A stretch of DNA of 54,679 nt from an uncultured Bacteroidales bacterium. Its GTDB lineage: Bacteria; Bacteroidota; Bacteroidia; Bacteroidales; UBA932. The notes below the pieces were generated by a model. That model worked only from the letters and a program-made list of their open reading frames with translations, was not told where the DNA came from and searched no databases. The position numbers and the translations under genes are program-made. Location: assembly GCA_937890845.1 (NCBI GenBank), contig CALADR010000255.1, forward strand, positions 1 to 54,679. The letters run 5' to 3'. The first letter of the stretch is position 1, and every line of letters begins with the position of its first letter. This document shows, one piece after another, positions 41,926 through 49,950 of the stretch.

Positions 41926-43803
41926 ATGAGACAGATTGTTTATTTTATTGCAGTCATATTTTTAGTGGCACAAATGTCTTATTATGCTGAAGCGGGCTCT
42001 TCCGGAAGAAATTATTTCCGCAGTGGCTCGGAAGATAAAATTACTGTACTGAAAGGGAAAGTTCTTTCAGGATCGTCTCCTCTTGAATTTGTTACTGTCG
42101 CGCTTTCAGACTCCAGCGGTACTGTGATAGCGGGAGCTACGACAGATTCTGCAGGTGTTTATCGTATAGGATTCCCTTCCAGTGCAGGAGATTCCAGATA
42201 TTTGAAACTTCTTTTTTCACTTGTCGGCTATAAAGACAAAGTTATGGTTTTCCCGGATTCAGGTATTTCCGGTCAGGGTACTGCAGATATTGTAAGTATT
42301 GCTTCTTTAGATGGTGGAGTTGCGGTGATTTCCCCTGTATCAATGGAGGAGGATGCCCGGATGCTCTCGGAAGCGGTTGTCTCAGGCAAGCGTGCGCTAG
42401 TGGAGCATCAGTTTGATAGGCTGGTCCTGAATGTGTCGGAACTCGCTGTAGCTCAGACTGGTGATGCACTGGATGTCTTGAAAAGCTCACCGGGGGTTAC
42501 TGTTGATAAAGACGGAAATGTAAAACTTAACGGCTCCTCTGTAGCTGTGTGGATTGACGGAAGGCCGTCCAATATGTCAGGGGCTGATCTCGAGGCATTT
42601 CTTAAAGGCAGCGAAGGCTCTTCCATCGAAAAGGTGGAACTTATAACCAATCCGTCCGCAAAGTATGATGCAGAGGGAAGCGGAGGTATCATCAATATAA
42701 AGACGCGCAAGGCATTTATGAAAGGATTCAGCGGTTCGCTGAGGGCAAATTACGGAATGAGATTCTCTCCGAGAACTGTTTATTCCGGAGACTTTTCCGC
42801 AAATCTTATGTACAGGACTGACAAGACCAATACATCTTTTCAGTACAACCCTTCTTATGGAGAGTATGTCTATGGTGCTGATGAATGGAAAACATATGGT
42901 CCTGAAAACAGGATGCAGCAGGAAAGCAGCTCAATGAGCAAGACTGCCTACAATTCCCATCAGATACGCCTTGGAAATGACTGGAACATTTCCCCGAAAG
43001 ATGTGTTGGGAGTGATTTTTACTGCTACGGTTACTCCGGACAACAGGACATACTACATCGCTCCCAATATAATTAAGGACTATATTGCAAGTGAGTCTGG
43101 AAGCAGGCTTCCGTACAGCGAGCTTTCCGGGCAGAACAAATCCGTTTCCAAAAATGACTACTATTCGTTGAATGTAAATTATACCAGGACATTCGACCAG
43201 TCAAAGAGTCAGGAACTTACTCTCAATGCCGATTATTGGAGGAACGGAAGCAGAAGCGAGAGAATTTTCAGAAACGAATATACTTTCATTTCACCCGAAG
43301 CAGCGGCGGCAGGTGTTGCAAGTGAGGGGTTTGACGACAATATGCGCAGGATTCTGGACTTGTACTCTTTCAAGGCGGATTATTCACAGTCATTCTGGAA
43401 GCAGACAGGCAGGGTAGAGGCCGGAGTGAAGGCTGCCTGGTCATCTACCAGAAACCGTTACGGCAAATACGGTTACGACTTTTCTGCAGGAGAACTGGAC
43501 AAGAATGCCCGGCGCAATGACTTTGACTATGACGAGCAGGTGTATGCAGCCTATGTCAATTTAGCTAAAATGTTTTCTCCCAAATGGAATGCACAGATAG
43601 GCCTTAGGGGAGAATATACTCTTCAGGACGGAGACTGGCTTATGACTTCATCAGACGGGCGCAAGAGCCACAAGGAATATTTCGATGTATTCCCTAGTGC
43701 ATTTGTAAGTTATCTTCCTTCTCAGAAAGTAGTTCTTACGGCCAATTACTCATATAGGATATTCTTCCGGAACTCTGTATACGCAGGGAAATATGGAACT
43801 TGA
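41926..43803 (+). CDS. TonB-receptor-like outer-membrane barrel, N-terminal part (frameshifted)
   Basis: After a signal peptide there is a carboxypeptidase-regulatory-like beta-sandwich (about 35-110, VLKGKVLSGSSPLEFVTVAL), then a plug domain (LDVLKSSPGVTVDKDGNVKL; IEKVELITNPSAKYDAEGSG; GGIINIKTRK). Barrel strands of the OMP_b-brl_3 type follow, ending at YSYRI. The frame then runs through GKYGT to a stop at 43801. Removing one A from the A3 at 43789-43791 gives AGNMELEPSYNHN, which is the conserved GNxxLxP segment, continuing into the next frame. A short stretch before it also looks missing. I infer one protein of about 845 residues in the ancestor. Confidence 0.8.
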   Translation: MRQIVYFIAVIFLVAQMSYYAEAGSSGRNYFRSGSEDKITVLKGKVLSGSSPLEFVTVALSDSSGTVIAGATTDSAGVYRIGFPSSAGDSRYLKLLFSLVGYKDKVMVFPDSGISGQGTADIVSIASLDGGVAVISPVSMEEDARMLSEAVVSGKRALVEHQFDRLVLNVSELAVAQTGDALDVLKSSPGVTVDKDGNVKLNGSSVAVWIDGRPSNMSGADLEAFLKGSEGSSIEKVELITNPSAKYDAEGSGGIINIKTRKAFMKGFSGSLRANYGMRFSPRTVYSGDFSANLMYRTDKTNTSFQYNPSYGEYVYGADEWKTYGPENRMQQESSSMSKTAYNSHQIRLGNDWNISPKDVLGVIFTATVTPDNRTYYIAPNIIKDYIASESGSRLPYSELSGQNKSVSKNDYYSLNVNYTRTFDQSKSQELTLNADYWRNGSRSERIFRNEYTFISPEAAAAGVASEGFDDNMRRILDLYSFKADYSQSFWKQTGRVEAGVKAAWSSTRNRYGKYGYDFSAGELDKNARRNDFDYDEQVYAAYVNLAKMFSPKWNAQIGLRGEYTLQDGDWLMTSSDGRKSHKEYFDVFPSAFVSYLPSQKVVLTANYSYRIFFRNSVYAGKYGT

Positions 43804-44461
43804 GCCATCCTATAACCACAACGTATCAATGACGGCTGTGCTTTTCAGCCGGCTTTCACTTACGGCAGGGTATAGCAGGACAAAGAATTTCAGTGATGTC
43901 CAGACTCCTATGGTTGATGAGAACGGAGTGATGGGGCTTGTCTTTTCCAATGCCGGAAACTATCAGATGGGGTATTTTTCAGCCTCGCTCTCTGAGCTTC
44001 CTCTTACCAAATGGTGGAATCTTACAGTCAGCGCCAATTACGGATATTCCGAGTTCAGAGCGTACAAGTCCGCTGCTACAGATGCTTTCGGCGGACACTC
44101 TTTCAATGCCTATCTCGCCACAACATTCTTTCTTCCGAAAAATTTCAAGTTAGGTGCTGACGGCTGGGTGATGACACCTATGTCAATGGGTTATTTCGAT
44201 ATGAAGGCAATGGGAATCCTCAATATGAGCCTTATCAAGACCATTTGGGACGGGAAGGGAACTATATCATTGTATCTTAATGATATACTTAATACCGGAT
44301 CTACGGATATGCTTATAAAGAACAATGGTAAAGTGACCTATTCCCTTAGTCAGAAAATGTCAACGAGAGGCTTCCGTATAGGTTTTGCCTGGAGGTTCGG
44401 AACCGCATCCCAACAGAGCCGCCGCAATGTCGGGAAACTGGATGAAGAATCCCGCCTGTAG
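43793..44461 (+). CDS. TonB-receptor-like barrel, C-terminal part (frameshifted)
   Basis: This frame has no signal peptide and begins within the preceding gene. ELEPSYNHNVSMTAVLFSRL continues the barrel. Further strands follow (WWNLTVSANYGYSEFRAYKS; FKLGADGWVMTP; LNDILNTGSTDM), and the last strand ends GFRIGFAWRFG, typical of OMP_b-brl_3 proteins, followed by a short charged tail. It can only work as part of the preceding protein. The C39 gene starts 88 bases downstream. Confidence 0.75.
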   Translation: MELEPSYNHNVSMTAVLFSRLSLTAGYSRTKNFSDVQTPMVDENGVMGLVFSNAGNYQMGYFSASLSELPLTKWWNLTVSANYGYSEFRAYKSAATDAFGGHSFNAYLATTFFLPKNFKLGADGWVMTPMSMGYFDMKAMGILNMSLIKTIWDGKGTISLYLNDILNTGSTDMLIKNNGKVTYSLSQKMSTRGFRIGFAWRFGTASQQSRRNVGKLDEESRL

Positions 44462-44548
44462 ATACCGTCAGCCGAGTACAGGAATTTTATGTTGAAATAT
44501 TAGGAATAGAACAAAAGTTTGCTAAATTTACAGGCAAATTATTAGCCT

Positions 44549-44986
44549 ATGGCAGCTTTTCCGTACTATCGTCAGATGGATTCTATGGACTGTGGGCCTA
44601 CTTGTCTTAAAATTATTGCAAAATTTTACGGCAAGAATCATAGTCTTCAGAGTCTGCGTGAGAAGTGCCATATCACAAATGCAGGAGTTTCTCTTGCCGG
44701 AATAGCGGAAGTAGCTGAAAATATCGGTTTCAGAACCATCAGTTTGAAAATTAAATGGGAAGTATTCAGGGATGAAATTCCTTTGCCCTGTATAGTATAT
44801 TGGCAGCAGGCACATTTTGTAGTGGTATATGAAATCAAACGTCGTAAGAATAGATGTGAAGTGTTGGTTTCTGACCCGGCTATAGGTCTTCTGAAATATG
44901 ATGAAGAGGATTTTAAGAAAGGCTTAGGCAGTCAATATGGCATAGTTCCAAAAATGACAAGGATGAGCTTGTCAGAAATCGTGTAG
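44549..44986 (+). CDS. Stand-alone C39 peptidase (double-glycine leader peptidase domain)
   Basis: The 145-residue protein matches only the N-terminal peptidase of peptide-cleaving ABC exporters. The active-site set is complete: Gln9 (oxyanion hole), Cys15 in MDCGPTC, His89 in QQAHFVVV and Asp109 in SDPAIG. The C-terminus stops at MTRMSLSEIV, where the ABC transmembrane part normally begins; no transporter sequence remains before the next gene. C39 domains cut substrates after a Gly-Gly leader, and such a substrate frame lies 2.3 kb downstream. Either this is an active peptidase working with an exporter elsewhere, or the remnant of a lost exporter. Confidence 0.88.
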   Translation: MAAFPYYRQMDSMDCGPTCLKIIAKFYGKNHSLQSLREKCHITNAGVSLAGIAEVAENIGFRTISLKIKWEVFRDEIPLPCIVYWQQAHFVVVYEIKRRKNRCEVLVSDPAIGLLKYDEEDFKKGLGSQYGIVPKMTRMSLSEIV

Positions 44987-45014
44987 AAATATTAACCTCT
45001 TTAAATGTGATATT

Positions 45015-46811
45015 ATGATAAGAACGGTCATTACACTATTAGTATCTTTTTTGTGTATTAGCATATATGCGCAGGACACAAATACGGATAAGAAAGTTGA
45101 AATCATCGGAAGAGTTACGACCGCTGCCGATGCTGAGATTGAAGGGGCTGTCATTGTCGCCACCGGTGTCGGCGGTGTTGCCGGAGCTACGGTTACTGAT
45201 TCTACCGGAAAATTCACTGTTTCCGTAAGTCTTTGCGACAGTCTTGTCGTAGAAATTTCGCACCTTATTTATGAAGATAGGACAGTACTTTTGTCCGAGA
45301 TTTCCGCACCGGTTGATCTTGGAACCATTATTCTATCAGAAAAAAAGGAGTCTATACAGGAAGCGGTAGTAACCAGCAGTTTCATCAAGATGAGAGGTAC
45401 TGATATGCTTGTGGATGTCAAGGGAAATCCGGATGCAAAAGGCAAGAATGCTCTGCAGTTCCTGAATACTCTCCCGGGAATTAACGGTTTGCACATATAT
45501 GGTCAGGGACTCTCAAAAGTATATATAAATGACAGGGAACTTAAGCTTCCTAATGATCAGCTCTACAGCTATGTTGCCAGTCTGAAGGCTGAAGATGTGC
45601 AGTCAATACAGATTGTGACCAGAAAAGGAGCCAAATATGAGGCCGGTCATAAGGGAGGTGTGATACGTATAAGGATGAGTAAATCAGATAACAAGAGGCT
45701 CTCCGGAACTCTTTCGGTCCCGGTTTCTGTAAATACCTATGACGGGGCAATAACGACAGATATTCCGTTCATGCTTAACTATACGAACGGAAAACTTTCT
45801 TCCTATACATTTGCGAGCTTCCACTATATGCAAAATGAGAATACAAACTCCAGACAGATTTATGAGAATCGGGAGGAATGGAGCAAATCAGACAGGACCT
45901 TTATGTCAATGATGCTGGATCAGAGCCTTATATATGACATATCAAAGCGACACTCCTTAGGCCTTGCCTTGAATGGCTTCTTCAAGCCTTTTGAAAGAGG
46001 AGGGGCAACGAGTTCTTCATATACGACAAACGATGAGATAACCTTGGGTACAGGAAATGCGACGCTTACATACGACTGGAATATAGGAGACAGAGGGTCG
46101 AATATTTCATTTGCCGGGGACTATATGTACAGCAGAGACAAATACACCAATATATATGAAAGCAGCTCTGATTATGAAAAAAACACTTCGGGCACTGACA
46201 AGAATACATATTCCGTAAAACTGGATGGAGAATATATCTTCAAGGACGAGATTTCGACACTGGGCGGAGGACTTTTCTACTTGGGAATGGATGCAGGCGA
46301 GGATTTCAGTCAGGCAAATGTGTCAAGCCGATTTGATTACAATGAAGCGATTTACGGAGCTTACGTAGATTTTTATTCTTCGTTTTTAGACGAATCCCTC
46401 GACCTTGAATTGGGACTTCGTTACGAAAGTTCCGATATTACGTGGAAGTATTCAGAAAACATAAATGACAGAGTGGGAAATTCTGACAGGCATAACAGCT
46501 TTTTCCCTACAGCATCACTTTCATACTTTTATCCTAATGGAAAGCATTATACATCATTGAGTTATGAGCGTTATATTGACAGACCTACCATGCTTTCATA
46601 CGATCCTGCCACATATAGAAGCGGAGACTGGAAGTTTTCGCAGGGAGCCATTTACCTGAAACCGGAGTTTGAGAACAGTCTTTCTTTGACACATACTATT
46701 AACAGCAGCCATACCCTGTCGCTGTCATATATCTGGACCAAAGACATATATGAAAGAAAACGGAAACCTTATAGTGACGGAAGACAATGTAGGTTCTTCA
46801 AGGAAAGCTGA
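45015..46811 (+). CDS. Second TonB-receptor-like outer-membrane barrel, N-terminal part (frameshifted)
   Basis: The signal peptide (MIRTVITLLVSFLCISIYAQ) is followed by a carboxypeptidase-regulatory-like domain (VEIIGRVTTAADAEIEGAVI), a plug (ALQFLNTLPGINGLHIYGQG; VQSIQIVTRKGAKYEAGHKG; GVIRIRMSK) and barrel strands to IWTKDIY. From about 46745 the frame reads ERKRKPYSDG and stops, while the +1 frame carries MKENGNLIVTEDNVGSSRKA, a plausible barrel loop. The original protein would be about 760 residues. It lies directly after the C39 gene (28 bases), so they are probably co-transcribed. Confidence 0.8.
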   Translation: MIRTVITLLVSFLCISIYAQDTNTDKKVEIIGRVTTAADAEIEGAVIVATGVGGVAGATVTDSTGKFTVSVSLCDSLVVEISHLIYEDRTVLLSEISAPVDLGTIILSEKKESIQEAVVTSSFIKMRGTDMLVDVKGNPDAKGKNALQFLNTLPGINGLHIYGQGLSKVYINDRELKLPNDQLYSYVASLKAEDVQSIQIVTRKGAKYEAGHKGGVIRIRMSKSDNKRLSGTLSVPVSVNTYDGAITTDIPFMLNYTNGKLSSYTFASFHYMQNENTNSRQIYENREEWSKSDRTFMSMMLDQSLIYDISKRHSLGLALNGFFKPFERGGATSSSYTTNDEITLGTGNATLTYDWNIGDRGSNISFAGDYMYSRDKYTNIYESSSDYEKNTSGTDKNTYSVKLDGEYIFKDEISTLGGGLFYLGMDAGEDFSQANVSSRFDYNEAIYGAYVDFYSSFLDESLDLELGLRYESSDITWKYSENINDRVGNSDRHNSFFPTASLSYFYPNGKHYTSLSYERYIDRPTMLSYDPATYRSGDWKFSQGAIYLKPEFENSLSLTHTINSSHTLSLSYIWTKDIYERKRKPYSDGRQCRFFKES

Positions 46812-47289
46812 GCTCTATGCAAATACTAAATTCTGGCTTGTAAAGAAATGGCTGTACGCGCGTCTGACCGGAATATTTGACTATACAGGCTATATCAGTA
46901 AGGATTATGGCAACACTGATACATTCAATGCATATCTTTTTGCCAACCTTAATCTTTATCTGCCTAAGTCTTGGGCAATAGGCGTCAGCGGACACTATAG
47001 GTCGCCCAGCCTCTCCCCTACACAAAGGTATTCACATAGATATGGACTGGATGCTGCAATAAGCAAGTCGATAAATAAAAAAATCACACTGTCTCTCAGT
47101 GCGAGGAATATACTCAACAACGATTTTACGATGACATCAAGAATAAGCGGTGTGAATTACGAATATACCAAACACAGTAATTTCAGTACGGTAACACTAA
47201 CATTTGCCTATAACTTCGGTGTGTCCAACTTCTATGCAAAGAAGGCACACGGCAACAGTGATGTGCGTGAAAGAAGCAGCGGGAGATAG
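46750..47289 (+). CDS. Second barrel, C-terminal part (frameshifted)
   Basis: This continues the preceding barrel: VGSSRKAELYANTKFWLVKK, then FNAYLFANLNLYLPKSWAIG, KITLSLSARNILNNDF and the last strand TVTLTFAYNFG. It has no signal peptide and overlaps the first part by 62 bases in the +1 frame. The peptide frame begins 12 bases after its stop. Confidence 0.75.
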   Translation: MKENGNLIVTEDNVGSSRKAELYANTKFWLVKKWLYARLTGIFDYTGYISKDYGNTDTFNAYLFANLNLYLPKSWAIGVSGHYRSPSLSPTQRYSHRYGLDAAISKSINKKITLSLSARNILNNDFTMTSRISGVNYEYTKHSNFSTVTLTFAYNFGVSNFYAKKAHGNSDVRERSSGR

Positions 47290-47301
47290 GCTATACCTTA
47301 A

Positions 47302-47550
47302 AATGAACTTTATTATGGAGTAAGCCGAAAAGCCATTGCCATTCTCTCTCCCGAAGAAAGGAATAACACTTTAGGAGGAGAAATAAATGATGTAAGCAGA
47401 GCAAATGAAGAATGTTCTAACAATGAGGTTTGCAGGCGTAATGGTTATTGCGCAAATAATAAAGGCAAGTGCATTGGGAATGGTCGGTGTGTAGATGATA
47501 TTATCATTATACCTCCAACAAACCCGGCAAATTGTTTTTGTCAAGTTTAG
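47302..47550 (+). CDS. Double-glycine leader, cysteine-rich secreted peptide precursor (no ATG in frame)
   Basis: An open frame from 47302 to TAG at 47548-47550 reads SRKAIAILSPEERNNTLGG then EINDVSRANEECSNNEVC and RRNGYCANNKGKC, followed by IGNGRCVDD, four hydrophobic residues, and a tail NPANCFCQV. LSPEERNNTLGG looks like the double-glycine leader used by C39 peptidases. The mature part has seven Cys in about 57 residues and is otherwise polar. No ATG exists in this frame. One extra G in the GG at 47317-47318 would join it to ATG 47303, giving MNFIMGVSRKAIAIL. A terminator follows the stop directly. I know no exact family; it resembles the GG-leader natural-product precursors of Bacteroidales. 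Confidence 0.55.
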   Translation, partial: NELYYGVSRKAIAILSPEERNNTLGGEINDVSRANEECSNNEVCRRNGYCANNKGKCIGNGRCVDDIIIIPPTNPANCFCQV

Positions 47551-47576
47551 TGAAACTTAGTGTTTCGCGATTTTTT
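47550..47576 (+). terminator. Terminator of the peptide frame
   Basis: GTGAAAC (47550-47556) pairs with GTTTCGC (47562-47568), with one T-G pair, and a T6 run follows (47571-47576). It starts on the last base of the peptide stop codon, which supports the frame as the true end of the transcript. Confidence 0.65.
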
Positions 47577-47585
47577 CTATTAAAG

Positions 47586-47637
47586 CGTTGAAATGAAGGA
47601 GATTAGTGACATGTCACTAATCTCCTTCATTTCAACG
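47586..47637. repeat. Perfect 52-bp palindrome at the end of xth
   Basis: Each 26-base half is an exact reverse complement of the other, with no spacer; the centre is CATG at 47610-47613. The xth stop codon (47629-47627) lies inside it. There is no good T-tract on either side, so it is not a standard terminator. It could form a cruciform or a very stable mRNA end. Confidence 0.9.
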
Positions 47638-49918
47638 TGAGTTCGACAGGGCAGTGGTCGGAGCCGAAGATTTCGTTATGGATGGATGCTCCTTCAAGCC
47701 TGTCTTTCAATCCTTTGGAGACAAGGAAGTAGTCAATGCGCCAGCCTGCGTTCTTCTCTCGTGAACGGAATCGGTATGACCACCAGGAGTAAATCCCTTC
47801 GGCATCAGGATAGAAGTGACGGAATGTATCCGTAAACCCGCTGTCAAGCAGTATTGAAAACTTCTCCCTTTCCTCATCGGTGAACCCTGCGTTCCTTCTG
47901 TTGGTCTTAGGGTTCTTGAGGTCTATTTCCTTGTGGGCTACGTTGAGGTCACCGCAGACAATTACCGGTTTCGTCTTTTCCAGAGAAAGGAGGTAGTTTC
48001 TGAAGTCATCCCCCCATTTCATCCTGTATTCCAGCCTGGCCAGTTCATCCTGCGAGTTCGGTGTATAGACATTCACCAGATAGAAATCTTCCATTTCCAG
48101 GGTTATTACCCTGCCTTCGTGGTCGTGCTCGTCTATCCCTATGCCGTAACTTACTGACAAAGGCTCTTTTCTTGTGAAAATGGCTGTGCCGGAATATCCT
48201 TTTTTATCTGCATAGTTCCAGTATGACCTGTATCCCTCGAAGACGGCATCCAGCTGTCCTGCCTGCATTTTGGTTTCCTGAAGGCAGAAGAAGTCGGCGT
48301 CAAGAGTCTTGAAACTTTCCTGAAAACCTTTTGTGTAGCAGGCTCTAAGCCCGTTTACATTCCATGATATGAATTTTAAAGGCTCCATTCTGTTCCGTCT
48401 TTTGTGTTCCTTGAGAGTGTCGCGGATTCTGTCGCTGGCAGCCCAGTCTTTGGCTTCCTTGGCAGCCTTGCGGCTTTCAAGTACCATTCCCATAAGTCCG
48501 TCAATCACTTTTTCCGCCTTTCCGCCTGCCGCTTCCTCATCTACGAGTCCTAAAACTCCGGAAACGATATCGTCAAACAGTCTGAGAAGTGCTGTCAGGT
48601 CGTTTTTGTCAAATGTGCGTTTCTTGTCCTTGGCTGCATTGATGAGTCTCACTGCATCAAACAGCTGGGCTACTGCAACAGGTGTATTGAGGTCATCGCA
48701 GAGTGCTTCATATACTTTTTCGCAGATAGCATTGACTTCGGCAGATGCGCTGTTGCAGACCTCCGGTGCGACATCGGTTATGAATTCGCCGTATGAAAGT
48801 GCTGATGCACTATGGCCGCCTGTCCCTTTTACGTCAGATGATATTCCTGCAGACGCAGCCATTTCCCTCAGGTCTTTTGCTGCCTGCATTATTTTCCTGT
48901 ATCCTTTTTCCGCTGCCTGAAGTGCTTCGTTGCTGAAGTCCAGAGTGCTGCGGTAGTGGGCCTGAAGAATGAAGAAACGGATGGTCATAGGGCTGTATGC
49001 CTGCTCAAGAAGCTTGTGGGTTCCTTCAAACAGTTCCTGTAGGGTGATGAAGTTGCCCAAGGATTTTCCCATCTTCTTTCCGTTGATGGTTATCATATTG
49101 TTGTGCATCCAGTATTTCACTCCTCCTGTGCCTCTTGATGCAGTGTTCTGCGCAAGCTCGCATTCGTGGTGAGGGAACATAAGGTCCATTCCGCCTCCGT
49201 GTATGTCAAACTCTGTTCCCAGGTACTTTTCGCTCATTGCGGAGCATTCCAGATGCCATCCCGGGAAACCTTCGCTCCAAGGAGACGGCCATTTCATTAT
49301 ATGTTCAGGTGAAGCCTTCTTCCACAATGCAAAGTCGTATGGCGCGTGCTTGTCGCTCTGTCCGTCAAGCTCCCTTGTACCCTCCTTTGTCTCGTCAAGA
49401 GTCCTTCCTGAAAGGATACCGTATCTGTGGTCCGCATCGTACTTCCTTACATCAAAATATACGGACCCGTTGCTGATGTAGGCATAGCCTGAGTCAAGGA
49501 TTTTCCTTACAAGGTCTATCTGCTCGATTATATGGCCTGATGCCCTCGGCTCGATTGAAGGCGGTGCTACATTCAGCATCCTCATGGCTTCGTGGTAGCG
49601 TAGCGTGTATGTCTGCACCACTTCCATAGGCTCCAGCTGCTCCAGTCTTGCCTTTTTTGCGATCTTGTCTTCTCCTTCGTCGGCATCGTGCTCAAGATGC
49701 CCTACATCTGTTATGTTCCTGACATAGCGTACTTTATATCCCAAATGTCTGAGAAGGCGTACCAGCACATCGTATGTAACTCCAGGTCTTGCGTGTCCCA
49801 GATGGGCGTCGCCATAGACAGTCGGTCCGCATACGTAAAGTCCCACGTGGTCCTTGTTTATCGGCTCGAAAAGCACTTTCATTCTGGAAAGCGTATCAGT
49901 TATATAAAAATTTCTCAT
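47627..49918 (-). CDS. cysS: Cysteinyl-tRNA synthetase fused in frame to exodeoxyribonuclease III
   Basis: One 763-residue frame. The first 510 residues are CysRS: Cys30 (zinc ligand), HLGH (39-42, the HIGH motif), WHLECSAM and HHECELAQ (zinc ligands), KMGKSLGN (KMSKS loop), then the helical anticodon-binding part ending SDRIRDTLKE. From MEPLKFISWNVNGLRA (ATG at 48388) the last 253 residues are a complete Xth/APE-type nuclease with QETKM, CGDLNVAH and GSDHCPVEL. In another frame the junction DNA reads NTKDGTEWSL then TAA (48378-48376), the usual CysRS end. The fusion therefore arose through a small deletion that shifted cysS into the overlapping xth frame. If real, the two enzymes are made as one chain. 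Confidence 0.92.
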   Translation of the reverse strand: MRNFYITDTLSRMKVLFEPINKDHVGLYVCGPTVYGDAHLGHARPGVTYDVLVRLLRHLGYKVRYVRNITDVGHLEHDADEGEDKIAKKARLEQLEPMEVVQTYTLRYHEAMRMLNVAPPSIEPRASGHIIEQIDLVRKILDSGYAYISNGSVYFDVRKYDADHRYGILSGRTLDETKEGTRELDGQSDKHAPYDFALWKKASPEHIMKWPSPWSEGFPGWHLECSAMSEKYLGTEFDIHGGGMDLMFPHHECELAQNTASRGTGGVKYWMHNNMITINGKKMGKSLGNFITLQELFEGTHKLLEQAYSPMTIRFFILQAHYRSTLDFSNEALQAAEKGYRKIMQAAKDLREMAASAGISSDVKGTGGHSASALSYGEFITDVAPEVCNSASAEVNAICEKVYEALCDDLNTPVAVAQLFDAVRLINAAKDKKRTFDKNDLTALLRLFDDIVSGVLGLVDEEAAGGKAEKVIDGLMGMVLESRKAAKEAKDWAASDRIRDTLKEHKRRNRMEPLKFISWNVNGLRACYTKGFQESFKTLDADFFCLQETKMQAGQLDAVFEGYRSYWNYADKKGYSGTAIFTRKEPLSVSYGIGIDEHDHEGRVITLEMEDFYLVNVYTPNSQDELARLEYRMKWGDDFRNYLLSLEKTKPVIVCGDLNVAHKEIDLKNPKTNRRNAGFTDEEREKFSILLDSGFTDTFRHFYPDAEGIYSWWSYRFRSREKNAGWRIDYFLVSKGLKDRLEGASIHNEIFGSDHCPVELTLK

Positions 49919-49950
49919 ATCTGCTGCGTTGAAAATAAGTTTCTTATGTG

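Noticed and set aside
47586..47637. Ordinary intrinsic terminator for cysS-xth
   Set aside because: It has no loop spacer and no clear T-tract on the minus strand after it, so it is listed as a palindrome instead.
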